In this document: in pieces, positions 1-6,649 of the stretch
How the letters are laid out: each line of letters begins with the position of its first letter
Position numbering within the stretch: position 1 is the stretch's first letter
DNA from: Candidatus Acetothermia bacterium
GTDB taxonomy: Bacteria > Bipolaricaulota > Bipolaricaulia > Bipolaricaulales > Bipolaricaulaceae
Direction: 5' to 3'
Length of the DNA stretch: 8,321 bases
NCBI GenBank assembly: GCA_003551325.1
Contig: PUMK01000271.1
Location: forward strand, 1-8,321
The notes under the pieces: model-generated
Told to the model about the DNA's origin: nothing
What the model saw: only the letters and a program-made list of their open reading frames with translations
The model's database searches: none
Position numbers and translations under genes: made by a program

Positions 1-668
1 CCGCCACGATGCACCAAGAGAGGGTCCACGTCGACGCCGCGGTCTCGCAGCGCCTCGGCAAGACGGAACGCCGCTCCGCCAACAGCCAAAGAGTGTCGGA
101 TCAGGCGTGGATCAGGACCACTGCGCCGCAGCAATCTCATGCACTCGGAAAGATCGGGCAACGGGACAAGCTCGAGCAGTTGTGGAAGCTCGTCGAGGGA
201 ACGTACCTCCCCGTCGTGGGCTGGGTGCGGCATCGGACAGGGTCTCCACGTCGGGTTGTACCAGAAGGCGCGCAACCGGCAGCCCTTCGCTGCAACCACG
301 TCGTGGATGTACGCATCCCCCACCATGGCCGCCCTGCGAGGGCGCACAGCGCACCGTCTCAGCACCTTACGGTAGAAACTCGCTGCTGGTTTGGCCACGC
401 CCAATTCACCCGCTGCATGCACCGCAGAGAAGTGGTGACGGAGACCGCATTGTTCAAGTGAAGCATCGACAGCCCGCGGTTGATCGACGTTGGTGGCGAC
501 CTCCATGCGCACCTTCCCGTGGAGCGCTTCCAGGGCTTCGCGAACACCCTGGGACAGGCGGCCGTGCTCACCCATCAACGTTCCGCCCCAATCCCAGAGG
601 AGCACATCAACACGCCTTGGTCCGCGTTGTACGGTAGTCCCCGAAGGTAATGGCCTCATGGCTTCCAT
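1..668 (-). CDS. HAD-family phosphohydrolase fused to an HD-type domain (partial, 3' end off the left edge)
   Basis: The minus strand is open without a stop from 668 to the window edge (222 complete codons). Residues about 20-140 carry all four HAD signatures: motif I in LLWDWGGTL (nucleophile Asp26; the usual second Asp is Gly28), motif II Thr59-Asn60, motif III Lys93 in GVAKP, and motif IV GDAYIHD (Asp118, Asp123). This predicts a cytosolic Mg-dependent phosphatase-like hydrolase of unknown substrate. After a linker, residues about 172-222 read like the opening of an HD phosphohydrolase domain: IRHSLAVGGAAFRLAEAL (His192), then GVDVDPLLVHRGG, the segment that normally precedes the HD pair. 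That pair would lie just outside the window. The start is ATG 668, with an in-frame TAG immediately upstream (675-677) and a weak AGGG; ATG 659 in the same frame is an alternative. It is divergent from the next gene. The HAD call is firm; the HD part is inferred from its first ~50 residues. Confidence 0.85.
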   Translation of the reverse strand, partial: MEAMRPLPSGTTVQRGPRRVDVLLWDWGGTLMGEHGRLSQGVREALEALHGKVRMEVATNVDQPRAVDASLEQCGLRHHFSAVHAAGELGVAKPAASFYRKVLRRCAVRPRRAAMVGDAYIHDVVAAKGCRLRAFWYNPTWRPCPMPHPAHDGEVRSLDELPQLLELVPLPDLSECMRLLRRSGPDPRLIRHSLAVGGAAFRLAEALRDRGVDVDPLLVHRG

Positions 669-732
669 GGTACCCTACAACAACAGATTCGGGGACGAGG
701 CTGTCGCGTGAGAACGACACGAAGCGCCTACT

Positions 733-758
733 GCTTGTGACGGACCATCCTCACAAGC
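733..758. promoter_or_regulatory. Perfect inverted repeat, candidate operator in the divergent intergenic region
   Basis: GCTTGTGA at 733-740 and TCACAAGC at 751-758 are exact reverse complements separated by 10 bases. The repeat lies in the only noncoding stretch between the divergent HAD-HD gene and the 797 gene, and its left arm coincides with a possible -35 hexamer. A dimeric repressor bound here could block transcription. The half-site TTGTGA resembles Rex and CRP/FNR-family half-sites, but those operators use a 6-bp spacer, so I do not assign a regulator. No T-run follows on either strand, so it does not look like an intrinsic terminator. Confidence 0.45.
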
Positions 759-764
759 TAGGAT
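735..764 (+). promoter_or_regulatory. Candidate sigma70-type promoter for the 797 gene
   Basis: TTGTGA (735-740) and TAGGAT (759-764) each match four of six positions of the -35 and -10 consensus and are separated by 18 bp. The predicted start of transcription is near 771, about 10 bases before the Shine-Dalgarno. It overlaps the inverted repeat at 733-758. The matches are moderate, so this is suggestive only. Confidence 0.35.
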
Positions 765-780
765 CGGAGGGGTGCCCCGC

Positions 781-787
781 AAGGAGG
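781..787 (+). promoter_or_regulatory. Strong ribosome binding site deciding the start of the 797 gene
   Basis: AAGGAGG is a near-perfect anti-16S match, ending 9 bases before ATG 797. It is the best Shine-Dalgarno in the window and the main reason to accept the following unrecognised reading frame as a real gene. Confidence 0.8.
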
Positions 788-796
788 TAGCGGATT

Positions 797-1195
797 ATGA
801 CGCAGTGGAGAAAGCGCGTCGAGCGCGAGTACTTGGAGACAGACCGCCGCTTCGTTCAGGATGTGCTGCCCATCGGCAGCGTCGATAGCGCGTCGTTCGG
901 GCTCATCGCTGATGCCACCCGTTACGCTCTGGTGGAGGAGGGCGGCGAGGTGTCCCTCCGCGGGAACATCGCTGCCATGGACGAGATCCTCGGCTCCCTC
1001 TCCAGAGGGGGAGCAGCGGTGTCCCGTGATGACGCCCTCAAAGCCGTACAGCGCTTCGCCGAGGCTTGGGAGGCGCTCATCAAGGAACGTGGCAAGTGGG
1101 ACGAAGTCGTGGCCATCGCCCGAGAACACGATGAGCTGACCTCGGGGCCGCCACCCGAGGCGCCTCCACGACGCCGTTGGTGGCAGCGACGCTGA
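797..1195 (+). CDS. Hypothetical protein, 132 aa, basic Trp/Arg-rich C-terminus
   Basis: I do not recognise the family. The reading frame is supported by AAGGAGG at a good distance and by its position between two convincing genes. The protein appears soluble: there is no signal peptide and no clear membrane segment. It begins with a charged stretch (RKRVEREYLETDRRF), has a mixed middle, and residues about 76-112 look like amphipathic helices (DDALKAVQRFAEAWEALIKE). It ends with a proline-rich linker and a strongly basic, tryptophan-containing tail, PPPEAPPRRRWWQRR, which could contact nucleic acid or membrane; that is a guess from composition. It lies 122 bp upstream of uvrC on the same strand, so read-through into uvrC is possible, but uvrC has its own candidate promoter. 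Function unknown. Confidence 0.7.
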   Translation: MTQWRKRVEREYLETDRRFVQDVLPIGSVDSASFGLIADATRYALVEEGGEVSLRGNIAAMDEILGSLSRGGAAVSRDDALKAVQRFAEAWEALIKERGKWDEVVAIAREHDELTSGPPPEAPPRRRWWQRR

Positions 1196-1278
1196 TCGGT
1201 ACACCCCATCCCTGCGAGCTGTTCCGGTCATGGTGATCGTTGTGCGAGGCCTCCACGGGTGAAGCGCAACAAGCCGCC

Positions 1279-1309
1279 TGGACATCGCCGCATAGGCATT
1301 TCGTATGAT
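1279..1309 (+). promoter_or_regulatory. Candidate uvrC promoter, possibly giving a leaderless mRNA
   Basis: TATGAT at 1304-1309 differs from the -10 consensus TATAAT at one position, and TGGACA at 1279-1284 differs from the -35 consensus at one position. The 19-bp spacer is slightly long. Standard spacing puts the transcription start at about 1315-1318, that is, at or next to the A of ATG 1318. No convincing Shine-Dalgarno precedes that ATG (only TAGGG, 2 bases away), which is consistent with a leaderless transcript. Confidence 0.45.
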
Positions 1310-1317
1310 CTAGGGCC

Positions 1318-3153
1318 ATGACCAGCATGAGCCTGCGCGAGAAGCTGAGGAGCCTGCCTCCCGAGCCCGGCGTGTACGTGTTCAGGGACGCCGCAGGCCT
1401 GGCGCTGTACGTGGGCAAGGCTGGATCGCTCCGCGAACGGGTAACCAGTTACTTCGGCTCCAGTCAGCGATCACTGAAGACACAGCGCCTCGTGAAGCGG
1501 ATCCACGACGTCGAGGTGATCACCGCGAAATCCACCACGGAAGCGCTCATCCTCGAAGATGCCCTGGTGAAGAAGCATCGTCCACCGTTCAACGTCCGGC
1601 TGCGCGACGACAAACGCTACCCCTACGTGCGGTTGTCCGCGGAACCGTACCCGCGCATCGATGTCGTGCGCCGCACCGCCGACGACGGCGCGCGCTACTT
1701 CGGCCCCTTTACCTCAAGCCGCGCCATGCGCAGAACACTCAAGCTTGTGCACAAGCTCTTCCCCCTGCGTACCTGCAATCTGGCGATCGGCAAGGACATC
1801 CCGGATCGTCCATGCCTGATGCACGATATCGGACGCTGCGCCGCTCCCTGCATCGGTCGCGTTACCCCAGAAACGTACGGCCAGGCTGTGCGCGATGCGG
1901 CGTTGCTCCTCGAAGGACGGGTTGCGGAGGTCATTGCCGCTCTTCGTCTGCAGATGGACCAAGCCTCTTCCGACGAGCGTTTTGAGCACGCTGCCGAACT
2001 CCGCGACCACATCGACGCTCTGGAGCGTGTGCGTGAACGCCAGAGCGTAGCGCTCACCGAGTCCGTCGATCTCGACGCTGCGGGCGTAGCAACCGCGGAC
2101 GGGCGGGGTTACGGGGTGATCCTAGTGGTGCGGGGAGGACGCCTCATCGGACGTGAAGGCTTCCCGCTTGAGGTGCCCCACGACGTGGAGTATCCGCAGC
2201 TGCTGGGTGCGTTCCTTGACCAGTATTACACGAGGGCTTCAGCCATCCCTCAGGAAGTCCTGCTCGCCGAGCGCCTTCCTGAGGAACGGTTGCTCACCGA
2301 GTACCTCAGCCGACGGCGAGGTACACAGGTACGGGTGCGCTATCCTGCGCGGGGTGAGCGGGCGGCACTGGTGGAGATGGCCCAACGGAACGCAGACCAG
2401 AGTGTGCGTCGGCCCGTCCTCCCCTCCGTCGAAGACGACGCCACCGCTCTCGACGAGCTGGCCGATGCCCTCTCGTTGCGTGTCCACCCATGGAGGATCG
2501 AGGCGTTCGACATCTCGAACCTCCACGGCAGTGAAGCAACAGGTTCCATGGTGGTGTTCGTCGGCGGACGCCCACGCCCCGATGCCTACCGCAGGTTTCG
2601 CGTACGAACCGTCAACGGGCCGGACGACTACGCAATGATGAGGGAAGTCATCCATCGCCGGCTGGCTCATGGACTGGCTGAGCTTCACGATCCCACGGTG
2701 TCAGGCGGTCGCTTCTCCGACCTTCCGGATCTCGTGCTGGTGGATGGGGGCATGGGCCAACTGGGCGCAGCGGCGGGCGCCCTGCGGGCATTCCCGACGG
2801 TAGGCGCAGAGCTTGCGGCCCTGGCCAAGCGAAAGGAGTTGGTGTTCAGGCCGGGAACGGCAGAACCTTTCGAACTTCCTGCGCACTCCCCAGCGCTTCG
2901 CCTCCTCCAGCGCATCCGGGACGAGGCCCATCGATTCGCTGTGGACTATCATCGTTCTCTGCGGGGACGCCGGGCGCTGGAGAGTATGCTGGACCAAGTG
3001 GCCGGTATAGGTCCTCGCCGCAAGGACGCCCTGCTCCGACGATTCGGTTCCATTGAGGGCCTGCGCCGCGCAAGCCTTGAGGAGCTTCTGTCCATGCCCG
3101 GCCTGCCCCGGGCTGCCGCTGATCGACTGTACAAGGCCCTGCACAGCGGGTAG
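1318..3153 (+). CDS. uvrC: UvrABC system protein C, excision nuclease subunit
   Basis: UvrC makes both incisions in nucleotide excision repair after UvrA/UvrB damage recognition. At 611 aa it is full length. The N-terminal GIY-YIG nuclease (residues about 14-100) shows GVY (18-20), YVG (31-33), Lys34, Arg41 and the metal-site Glu80; it makes the 3' incision. Four cysteines, Cys153, Cys166, Cys174 and Cys178, fit the iron-sulfur cluster motif of the family. A UVR coiled-coil for UvrB binding lies at about 208-245. The RNase H-like 5'-incision domain carries the expected Asp398 (AFDISNLHG), Asp476 (LVDGGMGQL) and His538 (DEAHRFAVDYHR). Tandem helix-hairpin-helix motifs at about 554-611 (VAGIGPRRKDALLRRFGS) bind DNA. 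ATG 1318 fits the N-terminus; ATG 1327 in frame is an alternative. It is the first gene of a three-gene unit. Confidence 0.97.
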   Translation: MTSMSLREKLRSLPPEPGVYVFRDAAGLALYVGKAGSLRERVTSYFGSSQRSLKTQRLVKRIHDVEVITAKSTTEALILEDALVKKHRPPFNVRLRDDKRYPYVRLSAEPYPRIDVVRRTADDGARYFGPFTSSRAMRRTLKLVHKLFPLRTCNLAIGKDIPDRPCLMHDIGRCAAPCIGRVTPETYGQAVRDAALLLEGRVAEVIAALRLQMDQASSDERFEHAAELRDHIDALERVRERQSVALTESVDLDAAGVATADGRGYGVILVVRGGRLIGREGFPLEVPHDVEYPQLLGAFLDQYYTRASAIPQEVLLAERLPEERLLTEYLSRRRGTQVRVRYPARGERAALVEMAQRNADQSVRRPVLPSVEDDATALDELADALSLRVHPWRIEAFDISNLHGSEATGSMVVFVGGRPRPDAYRRFRVRTVNGPDDYAMMREVIHRRLAHGLAELHDPTVSGGRFSDLPDLVLVDGGMGQLGAAAGALRAFPTVGAELAALAKRKELVFRPGTAEPFELPAHSPALRLLQRIRDEAHRFAVDYHRSLRGRRALESMLDQVAGIGPRRKDALLRRFGSIEGLRRASLEELLSMPGLPRAAADRLYKALHSG

Positions 3154-3167
3154 ATTCAGAGGGTCGA

Positions 3168-3176
3168 GGGGGGTGA
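3168..3176 (+). promoter_or_regulatory. Ribosome binding site selecting a GTG start at 3183
   Basis: GGGGGGTGA is complementary to most of the anti-Shine-Dalgarno and ends 6 bases before GTG 3183. It supports GTG rather than a later codon as the start of the adenosine-specific kinase family gene. It lies inside the 29-bp gap after the uvrC stop, so the gene is probably translated from the uvrC transcript. Confidence 0.75.
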
Positions 3177-3182
3177 CTGCAA

Positions 3183-3665
3183 GTGGAACTGCATGTGGTA
3201 CCGGTGGAGAAACCCGAAGAAGTCAACGTTATCTTGGGACAGGCCCATTTCATCAAGACCGTCGAGGACCTGCACGAGGCCCTCGTCGGGCAGATCCCAG
3301 GCATTCGCTTTGGGCTGGCTTTCTGCGAGGCATCCGGTCCGGCCCTTGTACGCTGGTCGGGCACGGACGAGGCACTCACCGCGCTGGCAAGGGAAAACGC
3401 CCGTCGTCTTGCCTGCGGGCACATGTTCGTCATCCTTCTCCGGGACTGTTTCCCTGTCAATGTCCTCAAGGCGGTACAGTCCGTCCCGGAGGTGTGTGGT
3501 GTGTTCTGCGCCACTGCCAACGCGCTGCAGGTCATCGTTGCTGAGACCGATCAGGGCCGAGGCGTGCTTGGGGTGATCGACGGAGTAGCGAGCCGTGGAA
3601 CGGAATCTGAGGACGAGATCAACGAGCGGAAGTCCTTTCTCCGCAAGATTGGCTACAAGCTCTGA
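3183..3665 (+). CDS. Adenosine-specific kinase family protein (DUF355, Pfam Adenosine_kin)
   Basis: The 160-aa product matches the small DUF355 family throughout, the usual full length. Recognisable parts are the N-terminal VPVEKPEEVNVILGQAHFIK, the TVEDLHEALV helix, PGIRFGLAFCEASGPALVR, the central ARENARRLACGHMFVILLRD, FPVNVLKAVQSVPEVC, then a Gly-rich VLGVIDG and the C-terminal SFLRKIGYK. The family is found mainly in archaea and thermophilic bacteria and is annotated as adenosine-specific kinase from limited evidence, so the reaction should be treated as provisional. It is expected to be cytosolic and soluble. It starts with GTG behind a good Shine-Dalgarno, 29 bp after uvrC, and its TGA overlaps the ATG of the next gene. 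This is consistent with co-transcription and translational coupling. Confidence 0.9.
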   Translation: MELHVVPVEKPEEVNVILGQAHFIKTVEDLHEALVGQIPGIRFGLAFCEASGPALVRWSGTDEALTALARENARRLACGHMFVILLRDCFPVNVLKAVQSVPEVCGVFCATANALQVIVAETDQGRGVLGVIDGVASRGTESEDEINERKSFLRKIGYKL

Positions 3666-4363
3666 TGCCGGCAATTCGGGCGGTGCTTCTCGATCTGGGA
3701 GGGCCTATACTGGACGAGGATCACGAGTACGCTGCGTGGGATGCACACCTGCTCACACTCCTAACCCGCTACAACGGAGGCGTTGATGAACAGCAGTACA
3801 CGCGCGCCGTGGCGGACGCCACACGGCGTTGCCATCCTCAACCACGCGTCAGCGCACTGTGGGCGTTGCTCAGACCTGACCTCGCCGGTTTCAGGAAGCT
3901 GACGGAAGCATTCCGCAGCTACGCATCCCGCCCCGAAAAGCATCTGGCCGCAACCACGGTTCGACAAGGAACCCACAAGGCGATCCACGCACTGTCTGAA
4001 CGCCACACGCTTGCGTTGGCTGCCAACCAACCCTCCGCTGTTCGCGACATCCTGGTGCGAGAGGGACTCCTCGAGCATTTCCTGTGGCAGCATGTATCCG
4101 CAGATATGGGCGTGGCGAAACCGGATCTCCTCTTCTTCCGAATGATCTTGGATGAACTGGGCATTCCCGCCAATGAGGCTGTGATGGTGGGCGACCGCCT
4201 CGACGCGGACATCCTGCCGGCCAAACTCCTCGGACTACGGACGATCCGGGTGCTCAGCGGCCCTTACGCCCAGCAAGAGGCGCCTTCACAACTGCACGAA
4301 CCGGACATCACACTGGAGACGATCGCCAGCCTGCCGCAGGCTGTGGTCGGGCTGTCCTCCTAA
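3665..4363 (+). CDS. HAD-superfamily hydrolase with atypical motifs I and II
   Basis: The 232-aa protein has HAD layout: motif I in VLLDLGGPIL (nucleophile Asp10), a helical cap at about 18-100, motif II region LALAANQPS, motif III Lys152 in GVAKPD, and motif IV GDRLDADI (Asp177, Asp182). Two key positions differ from textbook phosphatases: the second motif I Asp is Gly12, followed by Pro14 instead of the usual Thr/Val, and the motif II Thr/Ser is Ala120. Activity may be altered or lost; Gly at the first of these positions also occurs in known HAD phosphatases. The substrate is unknown; small phosphomonoesters are typical of the family. ATG 3665 overlaps the preceding TGA as TGATG and has no clear Shine-Dalgarno of its own, indicating translational coupling. 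It is last in the uvrC unit and faces the cyclase gene tail to tail. Confidence 0.9.
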   Translation: MPAIRAVLLDLGGPILDEDHEYAAWDAHLLTLLTRYNGGVDEQQYTRAVADATRRCHPQPRVSALWALLRPDLAGFRKLTEAFRSYASRPEKHLAATTVRQGTHKAIHALSERHTLALAANQPSAVRDILVREGLLEHFLWQHVSADMGVAKPDLLFFRMILDELGIPANEAVMVGDRLDADILPAKLLGLRTIRVLSGPYAQQEAPSQLHEPDITLETIASLPQAVVGLSS

Positions 4364-4372
4364 ACCCGACTA
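4327..4372. terminator. Two abutting hairpins at a convergent gene junction, candidate bidirectional transcription stop
   Basis: The first hairpin is CAGCCTG (4327-4333), a 3-base loop and CAGGCTG (4337-4343), with perfect arms. The second begins at the next base: TGGTCGGG (4344-4351), a 13-base loop and CCCGACTA (4365-4372), eight pairs with one G-U. The second includes the stop codons of both converging genes. Neither strand has the T-run of a classical intrinsic terminator, so this may instead be a Rho-linked pause or a structure protecting 3' ends. The dyad symmetry is certain; the role is inferred. Confidence 0.35.
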
Positions 4373-6628
4373 TCCTGCCAGCCCAACCCGCACCATAGCA
4401 CCATGGTAGCGTGAGTCCTTCCGAACTGCCTCGGGAAGCGGCAGCAGCCCCAATAGCCTTAACGAAGCCTCGCGCCGCTGGAGGGACCGTTCCAGGGAAG
4501 CAAAACCCTCGGTCAGCTCGCCAAGCAGGAAGTGGATCACCGCCGTCACGAACATCCGGTTGGGACACTCAGCAAGATCTTGTACGCGATCCAGCAGCTT
4601 GCGCACCTCGTCGGGGCGGCCCATCCAGCCGAAGACGAAGGCCTCCCCCAACGTCGCGTCCTCATCCAACAGCCGATAGCCCATCTCCACAAGACCCTCG
4701 GCCTTCCGGATACCCCGGACCGCCTCATCGAAGTTGCCCTTGGCAGCATGGGCCAACGCAAGACCTACGAAGCCTTGTTCGAAGGACGGGTTCTCGTCAA
4801 CCGTGCGTGTGGCTCGTTCGAGCGCTTCATCGAGAGAACCCGTGAACAGGCACATCATGGCTAAAGCATGACTGACCGCCGGGTTGTCGGGGGCCAACTC
4901 GACTGCGTCTCGAAGCTCGGCGATCCCCTGCTCGGTCCGGCCGGTGATCACCAACAGCATCCCCAAGTCCGCCCGAGCACGGGCGAACTGAGGGTCAAGC
5001 TCCACAGCCCGTCGCAGGACCTCTTCCGCCCGCTCCCATCGCCACGTCTGCTGAAGGACCTTGGCCAACGAGCACCGCGCACCGGTGAACCCCGGGTTAA
5101 GCTCCAATGTCCGGTGGAACTGCTCCTCGGCTTCGCTGAACCTACCCGCCATGGCCAGCATGTCCCCATACTCGGAGGCGATGACAGGCGCAAGCGGGTC
5201 CAAATCCACAGCCTTGCCCGCTTCCTCAAGGGCCCCGCTCAAGTCCCCCATCCGAAGGAGAAGCGTAGCATGCCAATGGCGGGCCGTAGCGTAGCTTGGA
5301 TTGAGCTCTAGCGCCACCTCCATCTCACGTTTGGCCTTGGGGTAGTCACCGTCAAGAGCAGCGATGGTGATGGCGAGCGAAGCGTGAGGCTCCGCCAACG
5401 TGTCGTCGAGCTCCAAGGCACGAAGCGCTGCTTCACGCCCTCTGCGAAACCCTTCCGTCTGCAGCATGTAACCCCAGTCGGCCATCACGACGTATCCATC
5501 AGCGATCCCGGCATATGCCAAGGCGAACCCGGGGTCCATCTGGATGGCCTGCTCGAAACACTCGATGCTCTTGCGCACAGCCTTCTCCGTGCGCATGTTC
5601 CACAACGACCGTCCCTCCAGGTACCGCATGTACGCTTGCACGTTGCCCGGCGGCTGCCGCCTCAGGCGTTGCCGCTCGGCAGCCCGCAATCTCACCTGAA
5701 GTGCCTCCGATACCCTACGGGCGACATCACTCTGCACGGCGAATACGTCCTTGACCTCTCGATCGTACGCCTCTGACCACAGCAGTCCCTCGGAAGCCAC
5801 GTCGATCAGCTGAAGGGTAATTCTGACGCGCTCACCCGCCTTGCGTACCGACCCTTCCAGTACGGTTCCCACCCTCAGGTCACGGGCGATCTCACCCACG
5901 GAGGTGCGCGCACCCTTGTACTTCATCACGGAAGTCTGCGCGATGACCTTCAACCCAGGTACCCGCGACAGCGTGTAGATGAGCTCGCCGGTCATCCCGT
6001 CAGCGAAGAAATCATCGCCCGGCGTCGTCGACAGGTTGACCAAGGGGAGCACCGCGATGCGGCTCGCCTCGAACGGAGCGACCGCTTCCTCCTGTTGAGT
6101 CCGACCGTCTGCAGGTTCGACCCGGAAGACCTCGACAGGAGAGGGGATATTCCTCAGCTCCTGGGTGCCCAGGCTGATGAAGGAACCGGAGACACGCCCC
6201 CGCACCTGATCGTAGACTTGCCGGGACACACAGATTCCCCCTCGACCAGCCAACCGCTCGATGCGGGAGGCGATGTTCACACCATCGCCGTAGACATCAC
6301 CATTCCGGTAGACCACATCCCCAAGGTGCACGCCCAACCGAAGGCGGATCCAGCGCTCTTCAGGCTCCGCTTCGTTCCGCACCTGCAGCGCGCGCTCGAT
6401 CTCCAGAGCGCACTGCACGGCATCGAGCGCGCTGGAGAACTCGACCAGAAAGGCGTCGCCCATCGTGTTGACTTCGCGCCCCCCGTGTCGCGCAAACAGG
6501 GGCCGCAGCAACATTCGGTGTTCCTCCAGCAGGTCCAATGCCAGCGTCTCATCACGGTAGACCACTGCGCTGTACCCGACGATGTCGGTGAACATGATCG
6601 CCTTCAGCTGCCTGCGTCCCTGCTCCAT
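4370..6628 (-). CDS. Class III adenylate/guanylate cyclase with TolB-like and TPR domains
   Basis: This 752-aa multidomain signalling protein should convert a purine nucleoside triphosphate to its 3',5'-cyclic form. The cyclase domain (about 5-170) has the metal-binding Asp15 (FTDIVGYS) and Asp58 (NTMGDAFLVEF), the base-contact region with Asp111 (GDVYGDGVNIASR), and transition-state Asn118 and Arg122. The position usually held by the adenine-selecting Lys is Asn54, so ATP versus GTP use is open. Residues about 188-315 match the TolB-like N-terminal domain common in such proteins (RIAVLPLVNLS, DDFFADGMTGELI, LEGSVRKAG, LWSEAYDR). From about 325 to 735 run roughly eight or nine TPR-like repeats (LELNPSYATARHWHA, LELNPGFTGARCSLA) for protein contacts. 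I see no signal peptide or membrane helix, so it is probably cytosolic. ATG 6628 follows the SagB-type gene by 21 bp, probably in one transcript. Confidence 0.94.
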   Translation of the reverse strand: MEQGRRQLKAIMFTDIVGYSAVVYRDETLALDLLEEHRMLLRPLFARHGGREVNTMGDAFLVEFSSALDAVQCALEIERALQVRNEAEPEERWIRLRLGVHLGDVVYRNGDVYGDGVNIASRIERLAGRGGICVSRQVYDQVRGRVSGSFISLGTQELRNIPSPVEVFRVEPADGRTQQEEAVAPFEASRIAVLPLVNLSTTPGDDFFADGMTGELIYTLSRVPGLKVIAQTSVMKYKGARTSVGEIARDLRVGTVLEGSVRKAGERVRITLQLIDVASEGLLWSEAYDREVKDVFAVQSDVARRVSEALQVRLRAAERQRLRRQPPGNVQAYMRYLEGRSLWNMRTEKAVRKSIECFEQAIQMDPGFALAYAGIADGYVVMADWGYMLQTEGFRRGREAALRALELDDTLAEPHASLAITIAALDGDYPKAKREMEVALELNPSYATARHWHATLLLRMGDLSGALEEAGKAVDLDPLAPVIASEYGDMLAMAGRFSEAEEQFHRTLELNPGFTGARCSLAKVLQQTWRWERAEEVLRRAVELDPQFARARADLGMLLVITGRTEQGIAELRDAVELAPDNPAVSHALAMMCLFTGSLDEALERATRTVDENPSFEQGFVGLALAHAAKGNFDEAVRGIRKAEGLVEMGYRLLDEDATLGEAFVFGWMGRPDEVRKLLDRVQDLAECPNRMFVTAVIHFLLGELTEGFASLERSLQRREASLRLLGLLPLPEAVRKDSRYHGAMVRVGLAG

Positions 6629-6630
6629 GA

Positions 6631-6637
6631 CCCCCTC
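6631..6637 (-). promoter_or_regulatory. Ribosome binding site of the cyclase gene
   Basis: On the minus strand GAGGGGG occupies 6637-6631, with its GAGG core 5 bases from ATG 6628. It sits in the 21-bp gap after the preceding stop codon, so the cyclase can be initiated on the same message. The upstream gene's TAG is the nearest in-frame stop before this ATG, which fixes the start to this short interval. Confidence 0.6.
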
Positions 6638-6649
6638 GTTCTCGTTCAG

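Noticed and set aside
9..637. Plus-strand open frames at 9-461 and 107-637
   Set aside because: The minus strand here encodes the HAD-HD protein with intact motifs. The plus frames have compositions typical of antisense shadows and no convincing ribosome binding site.
733..758. Canonical CRP, FNR or Rex binding site
   Set aside because: The half-site TTGTGA fits CRP/Rex, but the arms are 10 bp apart rather than 6, giving the wrong helical phasing for those dimers. It is kept only as an unassigned inverted repeat.
2153..3535. Alternative frames overlapping uvrC and the adenosine-kinase family gene on both strands
   Set aside because: The uvrC and DUF355 frames carry conserved catalytic residues and proper starts, while these overlapping frames have low-complexity Arg/Ser/Pro-rich products.
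4411..5776. Several plus-strand open frames of 70-150 codons within the cyclase gene
   Set aside because: They lie antisense to the TPR repeats, overlap each other, and show no domain or initiation signal.
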